Shown piece by piece: positions 47,580 to 60,349 of a DNA stretch of 64,000 nucleotides. The stretch's first letter is position 1. Each line of letters begins with the position of its first letter. A program made the position numbers and the translations under genes. The stretch comes from Rhinopithecus roxellana (taxonomy: Eukaryota; Chordata; Mammalia; Primates; Cercopithecidae), in assembly GCF_007565055.1 (NCBI RefSeq), contig NC_044551.1, positions 93,216,089 to 93,280,088 on the forward strand, given 5' to 3'. Under the pieces are notes generated by a model. That model was not told where the DNA came from and did not search any database. It was given only the letters and a program-made list of their open reading frames with translations.

Positions 47580-48509
47580 CGCACGTAACACTGTGAAGTC
47601 GATACCTAAAACAAGGCGTACAGATACATTTGGAGTAGTATGGTCTCCTTATCTGACACATATAATATTATCTCCATCTTTAAAATAAAAAATGATTAAA
47701 ATATGGCAAGAAAATAATTATACAACAGTAATAATATAGTTTAGATTGCTGAATTTTAAGACACAGCAAACGTATTTCTCAAGCACAAATTACTCAAAAG
47801 TTAGTTTCTTTCATTAGATGATCTTAAAATCTATGGCAATTCAATTGACAGAAATGATTGTTATTTGAATATTAATCCTTTATTCAAAATTATGGAAGGG
47901 AAGGTGCTCAGCAGTCCGAGTTATGAATCCACTTCTGCACGATATTCCTTGCATTTATTCAAATATTGTATTACTTAACTTAGACCTGTTAATAATGTCA
48001 AACTGTCAACTTCCCAAATGAAAGAAACTCAAAACTTGGGCTGAAAGTCTGTGAACACGGCAGGTATCAAACCCCATCCAACTTTAAAAGGAGCACACCT
48101 TCTGCTATGAGCAGAAATTGATAACTAATTAGGCCCCATGCAAGGAATGTGTTCACATTGACACTATGCATTAGAAGAAATTCTCAAGTTCATTATCAAC
48201 CATAAAAAAAACCCAGGGGAAAATTCTCTTATAAAATATAACATCTCTGAATTTTATCAACAATTCACAACAAATCTAGAAATAGATGCTACCGTCTTAA
48301 GGTATTATGCTGTGATGATTAATATTGAGTGTCAATTCTGTCCCTCTAGAAAACCCTGATGAACACATATACCAAATGCAATGTGAATCTACCCACAGCA
48401 GTGGAAGCTATGAAGAGTCCTGTTAAATTCTGAAACACTATGATTCATAGAAACCCAGAAAACACATAGTTGAAAGTAGAAAATTAATGCAGTGTTTTCT
48501 CAGCCAGGC
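47580..48509. other. Intronic sequence, nothing recognised
   Basis: No named repeat or gene. Confidence 0.45.
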
Positions 48510-49620
48510 CTAAGGCTTTAAACATCATCTATATGCTGATGATTTCCAAGGCTTTCATATCCAACTCTGTCCTCCCCACTGAGCACCAGATTAATCTAGG
48601 CGACTGCTTACTTCCCATCTCCACTGGGTATTTACTTACTAGACTTCTCTAAGTTCACATACTCAGAATAAAATCTGGCATTTCTCCCATTATTCCCATT
48701 CCACCACTCCACCTTTCCTCTCTCCCAGACGCTCTTATCTTTGTAAACAGTACCACCAGCAACCCAGTTGTAGGGAACAAACATATAGAAGAGATTCTAG
48801 AACAGCCTCTTTCCCCCTACCCCACAATAATACATCAGAGAGTTTCTGTTGGTTCTGCCTACAAAGTATATGCTGAGCTCCTCCACTTCACATCATCTCT
48901 ACTGCTGCCAACTAGCCCATCATCTCTATTCTAAATTTCTGCAACAGCATCTTACTTGGTTTCTCTGCTTCCCGTCTTGTACCCCCTGCCACCCACCCAC
49001 CACCTCCAGAGTCTTATTTTCCACAGAGCAAGCAGAGTTTTCCAACTGTTTAATCACATCATTTTACTCTTTTGCCTAAAATGTTCAAATTCCTTCCCAT
49101 GAAATCATCATCGTCATCATCAGCACCATTATCATTCCAAGGATACCTGAGGCTTCTGGATTTGATAAGATTCTGCCTACCTCTGATTTAATTTACTTTC
49201 ACCCTTCCCACTTTTTACTAAGCCCCAACCACATGGCATTTTTTCTTCCTCAGATCCAAGAAGCGATCCCTGCTGCCTGGACCACGTTTTCGTCACATGG
49301 CTTCCTCTACTAGTCCTGTGAATCTGAGCACAGGTGTTGCTCATCAGAGACACCTGCCCCTCAGCCAGCATTGCCCAAGTCTCTCTGGTTCACTCATAGT
49401 TTCTTTCTCCGTGTATTTTGTTTTATTCATCCACTCATCCCTATCTGAAACTCTATATATTACTTATTTTTTCATCTTTTGTTGCTGTTTCTGCCTACGT
49501 ATTTATTACATGTGTCCCCCAGTAAGTCATGTGGTTTAAGAACTATGCCTTCCTATCTACTGTCCACTAAATCTGAGAGTGTTTTATTCGTTTCTTTTTT
49601 ATGAATTATGAGCAGTTGAT
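48510..49620 (+). mobile_element. L2 element, long diverged copy
   Basis: It follows the L2 sense order: tatatgctgatgatttccaa, tttacttactagacttctct, cagtaccaccagcaacccag, ctgcaacagcatcttacttg, and further on tccgtgtattttgttttatt. The frames at 48849-49079 and 49297-49539 lie in it and are relics at best. Confidence 0.75.
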
Positions 49621-50629
49621 GAAAGTTTCAGCTTTTGGTTTCTACTGAACACAGAAAATGTGCCCTCTTTAAATGTAAGAATTTCTTTCCAAATCAGTGA
49701 CTCTCAATGGATCCTCTGTCACTGCAATGGTCAGTCTTACCTGATAAAGAATTATTCATCACTCAATGACACCCTCATGGGAGAATGACATTTCTTGAAC
49801 TTTTGGGAGAACAATAGTCTATTTTATAATACCATCGTATTAAGTAATAGTATTGGATAATAAACACAATTCCAATACTTATTTTTTGGATCAGTATAGA
49901 CTGATAAGGCCCAACACTGACCAGTGAACCAACACAAAGGAATGCCTTGTCTGTGTGTGTGAGTGTGCTCCAATCCCAGGAGGATGTGTCTTGGCAAAGC
50001 CTGGCTGGGACCCAGGTGGGTTTGAAGCCACCTGCTCCAGGGGAGGCTTGAACCTGGGAGCCTTCTGCATTCGCAGCTGTGGGATCTTGACCTCAAGACC
50101 AAGTGACAATAAACTTCTCCCACTTAGTCAGGCTCTGCTAACCTTTTACCATTATAGTTTGTCCCTAACAGAATCACACTGAGAATCTTTTAACTTACAC
50201 AATGACCTCCTTTAAACATGAGGAGAAATTTAGTCCTGATTTATTTGACAGCAATTTGGTTTCAGTCCTAGTATTTATTATGTTGATTTATGATAACAAT
50301 ATAAGTGCCGATGACAAAGAGTTTTATGACTTGTTCTGGACACAAAGTTCCACTTTAGTTCCCCATACACTGAGTTCTCTCTACATGCACAGATCAAAGT
50401 CACCTGGCCATTCCCTGGGAATGGAGCCCAGTAAGACCTGGCCAGCCCAAGTATAGCAGTGACCTTCATAAATGGATCCTAAGCAAAAATCCAGTGCCTT
50501 CTCTTGGCCGGGATCAATGTCATCAAGGAAATAACACTGAAAAGCTTCATCTTACCTCATACACTGTAGCTTGAAATAGCAAACATTTCAAACTCTTTAG
50601 CTGAAAAGATGTCAAATAATTTATTTGTG
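49621..50629. other. Intronic sequence; G+C-richer patch at 49940-50120
   Basis: The patch (ggaggatgtgtcttggcaaa, gaggcttgaacctgggagcc) superficially resembles SINE text but does not follow Alu or MIR order. Overlapping frames on both strands here look incidental. Confidence 0.35.
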
Positions 50630-50830
50630 AGAATAGCTGATTTTCACAACTCTGTAAGGCATGCAACTCACAAAAGGCAGCAATAATATCCCCGTTTCAG
50701 TGGTGAGAAATTGAGGCCTAGAGAAGTGATGTGACTGGCATAGATTTATAAATCACTATGTTTTAATGCCAGAAGGCTGCCTCGATTTTCACTCTCAGCC
50801 CAGGGAACCCACCGTCCAATAAGCCACTCT
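50630..50830 (+). mobile_element. MIR element
   Basis: ttcacaactctgtaaggcat, aatatccccgtttcagtgg, gaaattgaggcctagagaag and gtgatgtgactggc match the MIR core. Confidence 0.75.
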
Positions 50831-51226
50831 TCTCCACCTGCCTACCTTTGGGTTCTAGTTGGAAGTCCACAAATTTCAAGTAATAGAATGTTATTTCAAT
50901 GAATGTTATTGCCTGAATGGATCATAGCAAAAATATAATGGTGCAAAAATATCCACAGAGTTCTATTTATGTTTAAGCAGTGTGATCAATTCACATTTCT
51001 GCTATAAATGTCATATTAGAGGTTTGCCTATACTGTTGTCTTGATGGATGAATTGTAGCTGCATATTTGCTCAGGTAAAAAACAATATTTATCACAAGTG
51101 ATCAAAGGAAGCTCTTGTTTGCTTAAATGAGAAGATATTATATTTTACTGAGGTCAGAAAGCTTAGAAATGGACTGTAATCTGGAGTCCAGATTTAGGAT
51201 AAAATCTAAAGTCTAAGTCAGTAAAT
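50831..51226. other. Intronic sequence, nothing recognised
   Basis: No named element. Confidence 0.4.
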
Positions 51227-51600
51227 CATTTGGTTTGGCTGTGTCCCCACCCAAATCTCATCTTGAATTGTAGTTTCCATATTCTTCACGTGTCATGGGA
51301 GGGACCTGGTGGGAGGTAATTTAATCACGGGGGCAGTTACCTCTCATGCTGTTCTCATGATAGTGAGTGAGTTCTCATGAGATCTGACAGTTTTATAAGG
51401 GGCTCTTCCCCCTTTAGCTGGGCACTTCTCCTTGCTGACACCATGTGAAGAATGATGTGTTTTCTTCCTACTGCCATGATTGTATGTTCCCTGAGGCCTC
51501 CCTAGCCAAGCTGAAGTGTGAGTCAATTAAACCTCTTCCCTTTATAAATTACCCAGTCTTGGGTATGTCTTTATTAGCAATACGAGAACAGACTAATCCA
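51227..51600 (+). mobile_element. THE1-type LTR (ERVL-MaLR), solitary
   Basis: From atttggtttggctgtgtccc through caaatctcatcttgaattg, gagttctcatgagatctgac and ctgaggcctccctagcc to gaacagactaatcca. About 374 bases. Confidence 0.93.
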
Positions 51601-51751
51601 GTAGAAATATTCTAACTGCAAAACCTGTCAAGTCTGCAGCCTTCAAAGTTTGCTTTAAGCAAGATTTAAGACTATCATGGTTTGTTGTCACTTAATCATG
51701 GAGTCTGCGTATTTTCCCTTTATCAGGATGCAATGATGAAGATTTTTCTTG

Positions 51752-52045
51752 GGCCAGGTGCAGTGGCTAACACCTGTAATCCTAGCACTTTGGGAAGCCA
51801 AGGCAGGTGGATTACACGAGGTCAGGAGTTCGAGACCAGCCTGGACAACATGGTGAAACACCATCTCTACTAAAAATACAAAAATTAGCCGGGCATGATG
51901 GCGTGTGCCTATAATCTCAGCTCCTTGGGAGGCTGAGGCAGGAGAATCGCTAGAACCTGGGAGACAGAGGCTGCAGTGAGCCGAGATCTTGCCACTGCAC
52001 CCCAGCCTGGGCAACAGAGTAAGACTCCATCTCAAAAAAAAAAAA
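51752..52045 (+). mobile_element. Alu (S-like)
   Basis: From ggccaggtgcagtggctaac to a 12-base A tail. Dimeric and complete. The flanks atttttcttg and gttttccttg may be a decayed target duplication. Confidence 0.94.
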
Positions 52046-52863
52046 GTTTTCCTTGAACTCAGAACAGGTTAGATGAGCACACTATCTAGATATTTCCTTC
52101 TCTACTGCATCTCTCATTACAACATATTATCAACTTTTGTCTCTCTGACAACCAGCTCCCTCCAGACTCTGAGCTCTTTGAAGGCAATGATTCTGTTTCA
52201 TTTCTAGTTGTGTTCCTAACACAAATAAGTGATCAAGAAACATTTCACATTAAAAGCAAAACATATCATATTCATTTCCATTTACAGAAATCCTAGTATC
52301 AGGGGTTCACCAAGCCTACATTGTCATGGAAAGTCACAAAAGTTCGAGAATATAGTACCTTAAAACTAACAGTGTGTACATATGATCAGGCTGATAGGAA
52401 ATCCCAAACACCAGAAAGTGGACACTCCTTTCTATCACTTAAATGGTATTGACTTGGGGAATTAAGAGATGTGGCTTTACAAAAGGAACATTTGAAGTGA
52501 AAAGTTTTGCTTAATTATAATTCCTATCAGTAAATCATTACTCATGCCTTATGATTTGAGAGTTTTGTCTTTAAAGAAACCAAAGTGTTGCAGAAGTAAG
52601 AGTAATTCTTTTGAAAGACCAGTATTAAGTAATTCAATATCCCTGAATTATATTTAAATTACTAATGGCCCAAATAAGCAGATTTATGCTAAGATACATG
52701 GGATCTTAGCTATGTATCTTCTTCTTTCTTCATGGTATACACATTAAGTAAATTTGATTGTAAAGGGAAAACTATTCACTGACAACATAGCTGAAAGCAA
52801 CAGCATTAAAAAGGCATATTGCTTACTAATACTATGGTGCTTACTATTTCTAAAATCAAAAAT
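52046..52863. other. Intronic sequence with a likely L2 3' end at 52120-52260
   Basis: ctgagctctttgaaggcaat followed by gttcctaacacaaataagtg resembles an L2 or MIR 3' end in sense orientation. The remainder is unassigned. Confidence 0.45.
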
Positions 52864-53178
52864 AGGTTGGACACAGCGGCTCATACCTATAATTCCAGCA
52901 TTTTGAAGGGCTAAGGTGGGAGGACTGCTTGAGCCCAGAAGTTTGAGACCAGCCAGGGCAACATAGTGAGATCCCCACCTCTACAAAAAAATAAAAAATT
53001 AGTCAAGTGTGGTGGTGCAGGTCTGTAGTCCCAGCAACTTGGGAGGTTAAGCCGGGAGGATCACTTGATCCCTAGAGGTTGAGGCTGCAAAGAGCTATGA
53101 TAGTTCTACTGTACTCCAGCCTAGGTAAAAAAGGGAGACCCTGTCTCAATATAAATAAACAAATAAAATAAAATAGAA
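52864..53178 (+). mobile_element. Old Alu (J-like)
   Basis: aggttggacacagcggctca, aggactgcttgagcccagaa, gccagggcaacatagtgaga and gagaccctgtctcaatataa are AluJ-type landmarks. Its tail is decayed to aaataaacaaataaaataaa. Confidence 0.9.
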
Positions 53179-54639
53179 AAACATAGACTTTTATCATTCT
53201 CCAGGAGTAATTAACAATAGCTTAATTTCCATATTTAATAGAATCCAAAATTTGTCTCCTTGATAGTGGTATTTATTTCTTGAGTTCATACTCTTGTGCT
53301 TTGGTTGAATAATGCTGCCAACAAGATACATGGCCAATACAAAACAGCTTCTTTGTGACATTCTCTAAGAAGTTTTTGCCAATGTCAAGATTTCTTAATC
53401 AAAATCCATTTTGCTTTGGGGTTTTTATTTTAATGTCAAGATGGTATTCATATGACAATTATCCTGTTGCAAGTAGCTTGTGTAAGTAATGAAATTGTGA
53501 CTTACCTTGCTTCTTCTCCATAATTTTGTAGATATACATGTATGTGTATGTGTATGACACTTATTGAAGCTGCAATTAAAATAATCTTTTTAAAGTGCTT
53601 CTTATTAAAACCACTGATGACATTTACGAGAGATGTAAGCAAACCCCGATGCTTCCTTCAAAATGATAAGATAAAAATGTCACAAGAATCATCATTTTGT
53701 AGTATTCAGAACTCATGAAAAATCACCACTAGAAGCTACAGAACTAGCCAAAGCTGCTGTCCAGTCAGGCATTCAAAGACATTAATGGACGCCTCTGAAT
53801 TGCATTTTTATACATTAACCTGTGTTTTCTGCTTCCGGCAACATATTGCTTCAGGGCTGAATTAAACGCTGGTGTGTATGCATTTCCTGGAGATAACCGG
53901 TGTAACTAGCCCATGACCTGCTAAAGTCTCAGCACTTGGGTCATCTCTTTCTTACCAGCTCTCTTACTGTCCTCAAGCTGGATAAAGCTAGGATTAGAAT
54001 TAGGCCTTAATCTGTGTTTCCACGATGGTTAGTGCATGTCTGCAGCTTAGTACCACCCTACCAGGGACTGACAACTTTTGCTCCCCTGTCTCTACATCTG
54101 ACTCCTGGACAAAACCCCATGTCCTCTTCATTCAATGCATCAATTGCTTTAAGTCTTTTAAGTCTTCTTTATTTTTTCATCTATAGTGGCATGACACAAC
54201 TGTATTTAAAATATACATGTATTTGTGCAGTGAAGAGTAAAATGTCTGCCAATGGAAGAAGTTTGAATACTTTCAATAAAAAATTTGGATAATTCTTTCT
54301 TGACAATGGACATTTTTCCTATACTTCTTTTTTACAAACAGTATAATTATTTTGAAGGTAACTTGCTTCTTATTAAGAGTACAATCATGCTTCTGGTGTA
54401 TCTGCATGTCCTTTACATTTTCAGTTAACTTACACTGATCACCTTTTATGTAGAGACTATGTTTAGCAGGTTAAATAAAATATCTTTAATTTACAAAGTT
54501 ACATAATGATGTTCAGGAAGGTTAAAAAATGTGCCTGAGGTCTGACTTCTGATAAGTCTGAAGAAACAAGATTTCTGCCTCCCTTTTTCCCACCTGATGA
54601 ATTATTTCTGCTTCATTCTACCAAGATTAAAAACTCCAA
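53179..54639. other. Intronic sequence, nothing recognised
   Basis: Unique-looking DNA; a short TG-rich patch at 53530-53557. Confidence 0.45.
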
Positions 54640-54990
54640 GTGATGTAAAAAATGTGACTCTACAGAATCACTTCCACTGATGATGGGAATACAATTAGAC
54701 AACCATTTTGGAAAATAATTTGGCATTAGCGTATTAAGATGAATTTTAACTCTTGGGTATGTAACAAAGATAAACTCCTGAAAAATGTAAAGGTAGAGAC
54801 ATGTACAAGGCCGTTCATGGCAGAAATGTTTGTAACAGCAAAAACTCAGAGCAGTCCAAATGCTCACTAAGGAGAGAATGGATGGATTGTGGGTATAGTC
54901 ACATGATGGAATATTCTAGGGCAGTGATAAACTACAGCGGGGCACAGCATACCAGCATATCAACCCGTGTTTCATCACTGAGTGGGGCGG
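54640..54990 (+). mobile_element. Old L1 ORF2 3'-end fragment
   Basis: cttccactgatgatgggaat, gaccattttggaaaataattt-like text, ggccgttcatggcagaaat, gtaacagcaaaaactcagag and tcacatgatggaatattcta match the end of LINE ORF2 copies (the isolated frame is broken). Confidence 0.65.
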
Positions 54991-55009
54991 CATAGCATAC
55001 ACTGGAGAG

Positions 55010-55180
55010 TCCAGATGGGGAGCCAGACCTGCTGTAGCACCAGTATCAGTGTGGCTTTGGACAATTCTGAAACTCTTTCATGCTCATTTCCACATGTCTG
55101 GAGTGGGGACAATAGTACCTACCTGATAGGGTCCTTGTGAGAACTAAATGAATATACATATAGCAATTAAAATGGGCAAT
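55010..55180 (-). mobile_element. MIR element
   Basis: tggctttggacaattctgaa, catgctcatttccacatg, gtggggacaatagtacctac and gggtccttgtgagaactaaa follow reversed MIR. Confidence 0.8.
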
Positions 55181-55361
55181 GATGCAAAATATGTGTTTTC
55201 TCTCACCATTTAAACATCATTTACTAGAATCTAGTAGAATTTGAGTAGATATTCAAATTACTTATGCTTCATATTCATTAAGCACACGTAGAAGAGATCA
55301 TTTCTATATCTTACAGTAGAACTATATTTGTTGTATTTAACATACTAAAAATTTTGACACA

Positions 55362-55494
55362 TTAGGTTGGTGCAAAGGTAATTGCAAAGGTAACTACTTA
55401 CTTCCTGAGACATCTCTTCTTTCCTATTTAATTGCAAAAGTAATTGGCATTACCTTTAATGGCAAAAGTCACAATTACTTTTGCAATTGCCTAA
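55362..55494 (+). mobile_element. MADE1 copy carrying a 39-base insertion
   Basis: The left arm is ttaggttggtgcaaaggtaa; the right part is aatggcaaaagtcacaatta then cttttgcaattgcctaa. Between them a 39-base block (55394-55432) interrupts the palindrome, flanked on both sides by aattgcaaa-containing MADE1 text. The block is nearly the same as 56362-56400. Confidence 0.88.
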
Positions 55495-56045
55495 TAACTG
55501 AAACCATGAACAACAGCGGTTATAACTTTGAAGGACATTATTTCTAATTATTTGTAAGCAGCCCCTTAAAGAAACACATAGACACTTAATATAAAGTATT
55601 TCCCCTATTAATTGAATTTATACTTAAAAAACTATGTTCTTAAAAATAATGCAAGGTCTTTTATCAAATAAGCATTTTAGCATGACTATACATTTTTAAG
55701 TATTGAAATCAGAAATGACGGAGATAGATAATCTTAGAAATACAAATAAAAAAATCCAAACTGAAGTAGTGGATCTTTGAAATCATCCACTCAAAACCCT
55801 TGATTTTTCAAATGAGGAAAACTGAGAACCAGAGAAGTTAACAAAGAATTAAAAAATCACATGAGTTGGAGGGCAGGACAATATGTAGAAACCCTATATT
55901 CTGGCTGTTAGTTCTCTTTCTAGTGTGTCATATAAGTGCATTTTAAAAGAACATATCCTGTGACACAGAGCTATGTATATGATGAGACCACAGGCATTTG
56001 ATTCTATGGCCTGGGGCTATGCAGTGGACCATCAGAAGGCCCAAG
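55495..56045. other. Intronic sequence, nothing recognised
   Basis: A faint MIR-like patch (caaatgaggaaaactgagaa) lies near 55805-55880. Confidence 0.4.
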
Positions 56046-56282
56046 GTTATCAAGAAAGGCCAAGTGGCTACTGAAAAACCACATGCATAACAATGGTATT
56101 CTCTCTTACACAAATATTCCTGTGTGGTGAACCATAAGAAGTCTCAAGGTCATTTGAGCACCATGAGATTGTCCTCTACCTCCATGATGGCCAAGTGGTT
56201 ACTAAAAATCATACATATAACAATGATTTTTCTTCCTTAGACAAATGCTTCTATTTATGACTTATCTCTCTTGGTTTATGAC

Positions 56283-56744
56283 ATTACATTTTTCCTGTCA
56301 CTCAAGTTTGAAACTGTGACATTGGTTTTAAGCTCTCTTGCTCCTTTGCTGACTACATTTGCCTGCTTACTTGCTGAGACATCTTTTCTTTCCTATTTAA
56401 TCTCCTTCTCTCCTCTGAGCCACTTTCTCACTACAAAAATTATCACTTTTTACAGTTTTCTTCAACTCTTTTTTGTCAAGGCACGATCTACTATGACTTT
56501 TTGTCAAGCACCTAAAAATATTTCCTTGTATTTTTCTCATGCATTTATATTTTAGTCCACTGCAAAAGAGTTTCTATCATTCCCACTCTACAGAAATGCC
56601 TTGTCACACATGGCCAATAGTTTCCTACTTACTTTCACATCTGCAGTATCTGATGGTTAACTACACGTCCTTCTTAATGTGGTTCACATACCTTGGTCTT
56701 GGTTTTAACAGTATTCTAATTTCCACCTCTTTCTTTCTTTCTCT
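56283..56744. other. Intronic sequence between repeat units, pyrimidine-rich
   Basis: Contains the source-like copy (56362-56400) of the MADE1 insert. The 239-residue frame from 56539 runs into the following Alu and is not a gene. Confidence 0.45.
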
Positions 56745-56750
56745 TTTTTT

Positions 56751-56789
<39 letters not shown>

Positions 56790-57062
56790 TGTAGTCTCAT
56801 TCTGTCATTCAGGCTGGAGTGGTGTGATCTTGGCTCATTGCACCCTCCACCTCTTGGGTTCAAGCAATTCTTCTGCCTCAGCCTCCCGAGTAGCTGGGAT
56901 TACAGGCATGTGCCACCATGCCCGGCTAATTTTTGTATTTTTAGTAGAGACAGGGTTTTGCCATGTCAGCCAGACTTGTCCCAAACACCTGGCCTCAAGT
57001 GATCCACCTGCCTCTGCCTCCCAAAGTGTTGGGATTACAGGCATTAGCCACTGTGCCCAGCC
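56745..57062 (-). mobile_element. Alu (S-like) with long T-tract
   Basis: A T-rich run of about 40 bases (56745-56786) followed by a reversed Alu from gatgtagtctcattctgtca to ccactgtgcccagcc. Sense relative to CTNND2. Confidence 0.94.
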
Positions 57063-57415
57063 CTGTTTGCTGTTTCTTTTTGCCAATCTCTTTGTTCAGT
57101 TTTGTTTCCCTCAAAATGCAGCCATTCTCCTAAATATTGCCTGCAAGGATTTATTCCTCTGCATACATTTTCTTCCATTATTTGGTCTGTTCCTAAAGCA
57201 TCATCCATCAAATCTACTTGTATCAGACCTGTGGCCATGTATGTGCCAAGATTTCTAGAAAATTCCAGGAATACATTTCTAATTGTCCATTACCTCCAAA
57301 GATGGCCAAGTAGTTACTATAAGCCATACACATAATAGTGTTTTTCTCCCTTATGCAAATGCTCCTATTTCTGAATTCTCTGTCTTGGGTTATAACACTG
57401 ATGCTGGCTTCGAGT

Positions 57416-59293
57416 CATTGACCTCTACCGACATCATCTTCATAATTTTTCACCCTTGGAAGGAAATTCCTTGGACATTCCTCACTAGCTGGATCCCTGA
57501 TACCCCATTTCATTCTCACCCCATCTAAAATGACTTGATATCACTTGATGTCATAGTTTCTAGATCTGATTTATGTTTTGCCTTCTATGTTGCCATATTT
57601 TAGCTCATCCATCATTCATTCGTCATATATTAACTATGTATACTGTAACAGGTATATACATGAGAAGTTTTTCTTCACCTGGTCACTTAACAAACATTTA
57701 CTGAGCAGCTATTATTCTAAGCTCATTGTTAGGTCAGAAGCACATTCATACAAAAATGAATATTAAATGGCTCTTGACCTTAGTTCTGTGTAATACTGGT
57801 AAATAGAGGAATATGAGCCAGTTTGCAAAATGTCTTCAAGGGACAATATTTCCACAAGTGTTACAGAGAAATAGATAAGGGCACACACTGAGTCAAAGTT
57901 AAACAAGAGTCTTTATTACAGAATTATCAGAGCCATTTATATGTGAATACACATTCTCAATTTCCAAGAAAGGGAAGGGAATATAGAACCACCAATTTAT
58001 TATACCACAGGCTTCTGCTTCTTTACTCGGTCTGATAAAGTAGGTGTGTCTGATTGCCCACATTTTATGGATGGAGAAACTGATGTTAAGCGAATTCAGG
58101 TAAATATAGTAATAGACTGCAATAGGCTGATGGCTAATATCTATGCTTCAAGGTCTGCTAAAAGTTTCGACTCCTTTATTTTACACATATTTAGCACTTT
58201 AACAACATGCTCTATACCTTCATCATTCTCTGCCTCCTCTACCTAACCCTATCAGGCTTTTTTTTCCCCCATTCATATCTGAACACTCCAGCTACTTGTG
58301 TCATGATGTCCATTTCATATCATTTGAAAAATCTTAAAGGAAACTCTCCATCAATTATAGACCCACAATCCCTTCTGCAAAATACTTGGAGCTAGATGTG
58401 TTTCTGAATTCCTAATGTCTGAATACAAATATATTACTATACCTATACTGTGGAATCAAAGGAAAGCACTCAGGATCAACACGTTAAAATTTCTGCAAAA
58501 ATATGTGCAATTGTTCACAGTTAGTGAGATTAATAAAACTATAAATAGCTGCATGCTCGTTCAGGTCAGGTTTGGATCCAAAAAGGAAAAAGCTTTTGGC
58601 TACTTGTATCCTTAACACCTAGTGAGAACATGCTGCTAATTGTTTCTAGGAAATATCTTCACAACATTTCACTGCACACTCATAAACCCACACACATGTC
58701 CACACAGGTACATGCACATCTATCCTATAGATTTTGGAGTCAAGTGATAATAAATGTAATTTGGTAAAAATACTATTTAAGCCTCTCATTTTTCCACACC
58801 TGTGACTATCCAAAATTTTACCAAGAAATAATTACCACTGCATGGTACAATTTACCATAAATTGATTTTTTTCACAGTCATGTCACTTTAGTCTATTCTA
58901 GTCAAAGCAAACACTTAACGATTATTACCCAATCAATCTTTCAGGAATAAGGTGAGTTTAATTTTACATATATTGAGCATCATTTGTATACTTATTTAAT
59001 CACATTTTATCAGTAGTTTATTGTATCCATCAGATATTCATTCTCAGCTAAATATAAAATACATTTGAGTAAACACAATTAGGTAACTAGAAACCATATT
59101 CTGTTTCCCTCCATTTTTAAAAAAATTTTGCAACTTTGGAACTTGTGTGAATTCAAGAAAGATATTTTGCAAAATTAATAGACAATCATTTTTAAAAGTT
59201 ACTATGTTCTTTCTGAAGTTTTGTGGTATATGGCTTTTATTTATATGCACTAAAAACATAAGAGTCCTAAAAATAAAAACAAAATTATTCTCA
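57416..59293. other. Intronic sequence, nothing recognised
   Basis: Nearly 1.9 kb of AT-rich DNA. A short CA-rich patch lies at 58675-58715. No gene. Confidence 0.45.
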
Positions 59294-59602
59294 GGCCAGG
59301 CACAGTGGCTCATGCCTGTAATCCTAGCACTTTGGGAGGCCAAGACGGGAGGATCACCTGAGGTTGGGAGTTCGGGACCAGCCTGGCCAACATGGTGAAA
59401 CCCCATCTCTACTAAAAATATAAAAATTAGCCAGGTGTGGTGGTGCATGCCTGTAATCCCAGCTACTCCGAAGGCTGAGGCATGAGAATCACTTGAACCC
59501 AGGAGGCAGAGGTTGCAGTGAGCTGAGATCATGCCACTGCACTTCAGCCTAGGTGACAGAGTGAGACTCTGTCTCAAAAAAAACAAAAAACAAAAAAAAA
59601 CC
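59294..59602 (+). mobile_element. Alu (S-like)
   Basis: From ggccaggcacagtggctcat to an A-rich tail with C interruptions. Complete dimer; the 189-residue minus frame over it is Alu plus flank. Confidence 0.95.
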
Positions 59603-60349
59603 TCCAAAACCAAAGTTTATTTTCAGTGTCTTTTCTTTCCTTTATCTGGCACTGCATGCAGTCTGAGAGTACAGTTGATACGTAGTCCTAGTGGGTTACT
59701 CATTAATTAGTCTTTTTAAATCCTATGTACAGGAGTCTGTTGATCAGAAGCCATATGCACTCTCTACATGGGTTGTAATAAATCCATTTTACATTTTTGA
59801 ACTTGTTTGCATGATGGCATAGAAAGAAGTTGAGATAAACATTCCAAACAGAAGGCATATGCATTGTGGCTTGGGTGAGTTTATAAAAATGACATGATCT
59901 AACATATTTCAGTTTCTTAATGCTGCACAAGTAGCTAGAAATCTCTCTCCCTGTGCTTATCCCAGCTAGAGTCATAACCCTTCTCCATTAACTACTGGTG
60001 CCATCTGTTGGTATGAAATGAATGGGCATCCAGATTGGTGGGTATTTGAATCACTCACAGAAGAAAAATCATGTGATTCACCTTATTATCTGACTTGTGA
60101 AGTTACCATCATACTTTAGTGATCAGATATTTTCAAATATGTTTTCAACAAATGTTTAAAATAATGTATGAAATGCATTTCAATATCAACAAAAGGCATT
60201 TTAATCAATGACACTTTACATTTCTTGATTTTAAAATACACATCTTAAATAAAAACTTTGAAAACAGTAGCTTCATCATTATTTTTTAGTATTCTTCACA
60301 AGAAATGAATAATGGCTAATAGGTATCCTAATCATCCTTTTTTATTTTC
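59603..60349. other. Intronic sequence, nothing recognised
   Basis: No named repeat or gene. Confidence 0.45.

Larger units (their letters stand above)
56046..57415 (+). repeat. Three diverged repeat units of about 80-115 bases (two adjacent, one displaced)
   Basis: Units are near 56055-56125, 56165-56282 and 57285-57402. Shared landmarks: ggccaagtggctactgaaaa / ggccaagtggttactaaaaa / ggccaagtagttactataag, then catacatataacaatg-type text, then acaaatgcttctattt / gcaaatgctcctattt. Units 2 and 3 look about 80 percent alike; unit 1 is more distant. I do not know a family for them. Confidence 0.6.

Noticed and set aside
49110..49136. atcatcatc/gtcatcatca repeats as a possible microsatellite
   Set aside because: Too short and imperfect; part of the diverged L2 segment.
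49940..50120. G+C-rich patch with gcttgaacctgggag considered as an Alu
   Set aside because: Only that short phrase matches; the surrounding order of bases does not follow the Alu consensus.
56539..57258. 239-codon plus-strand frame, one of the longest in the window
   Set aside because: It spans a T-tract and a reversed Alu; the central part is the familiar antisense Alu translation.
59044..59613. 189-codon minus-strand frame
   Set aside because: About half is antisense Alu translation and the remainder is AT-rich flank without a domain.
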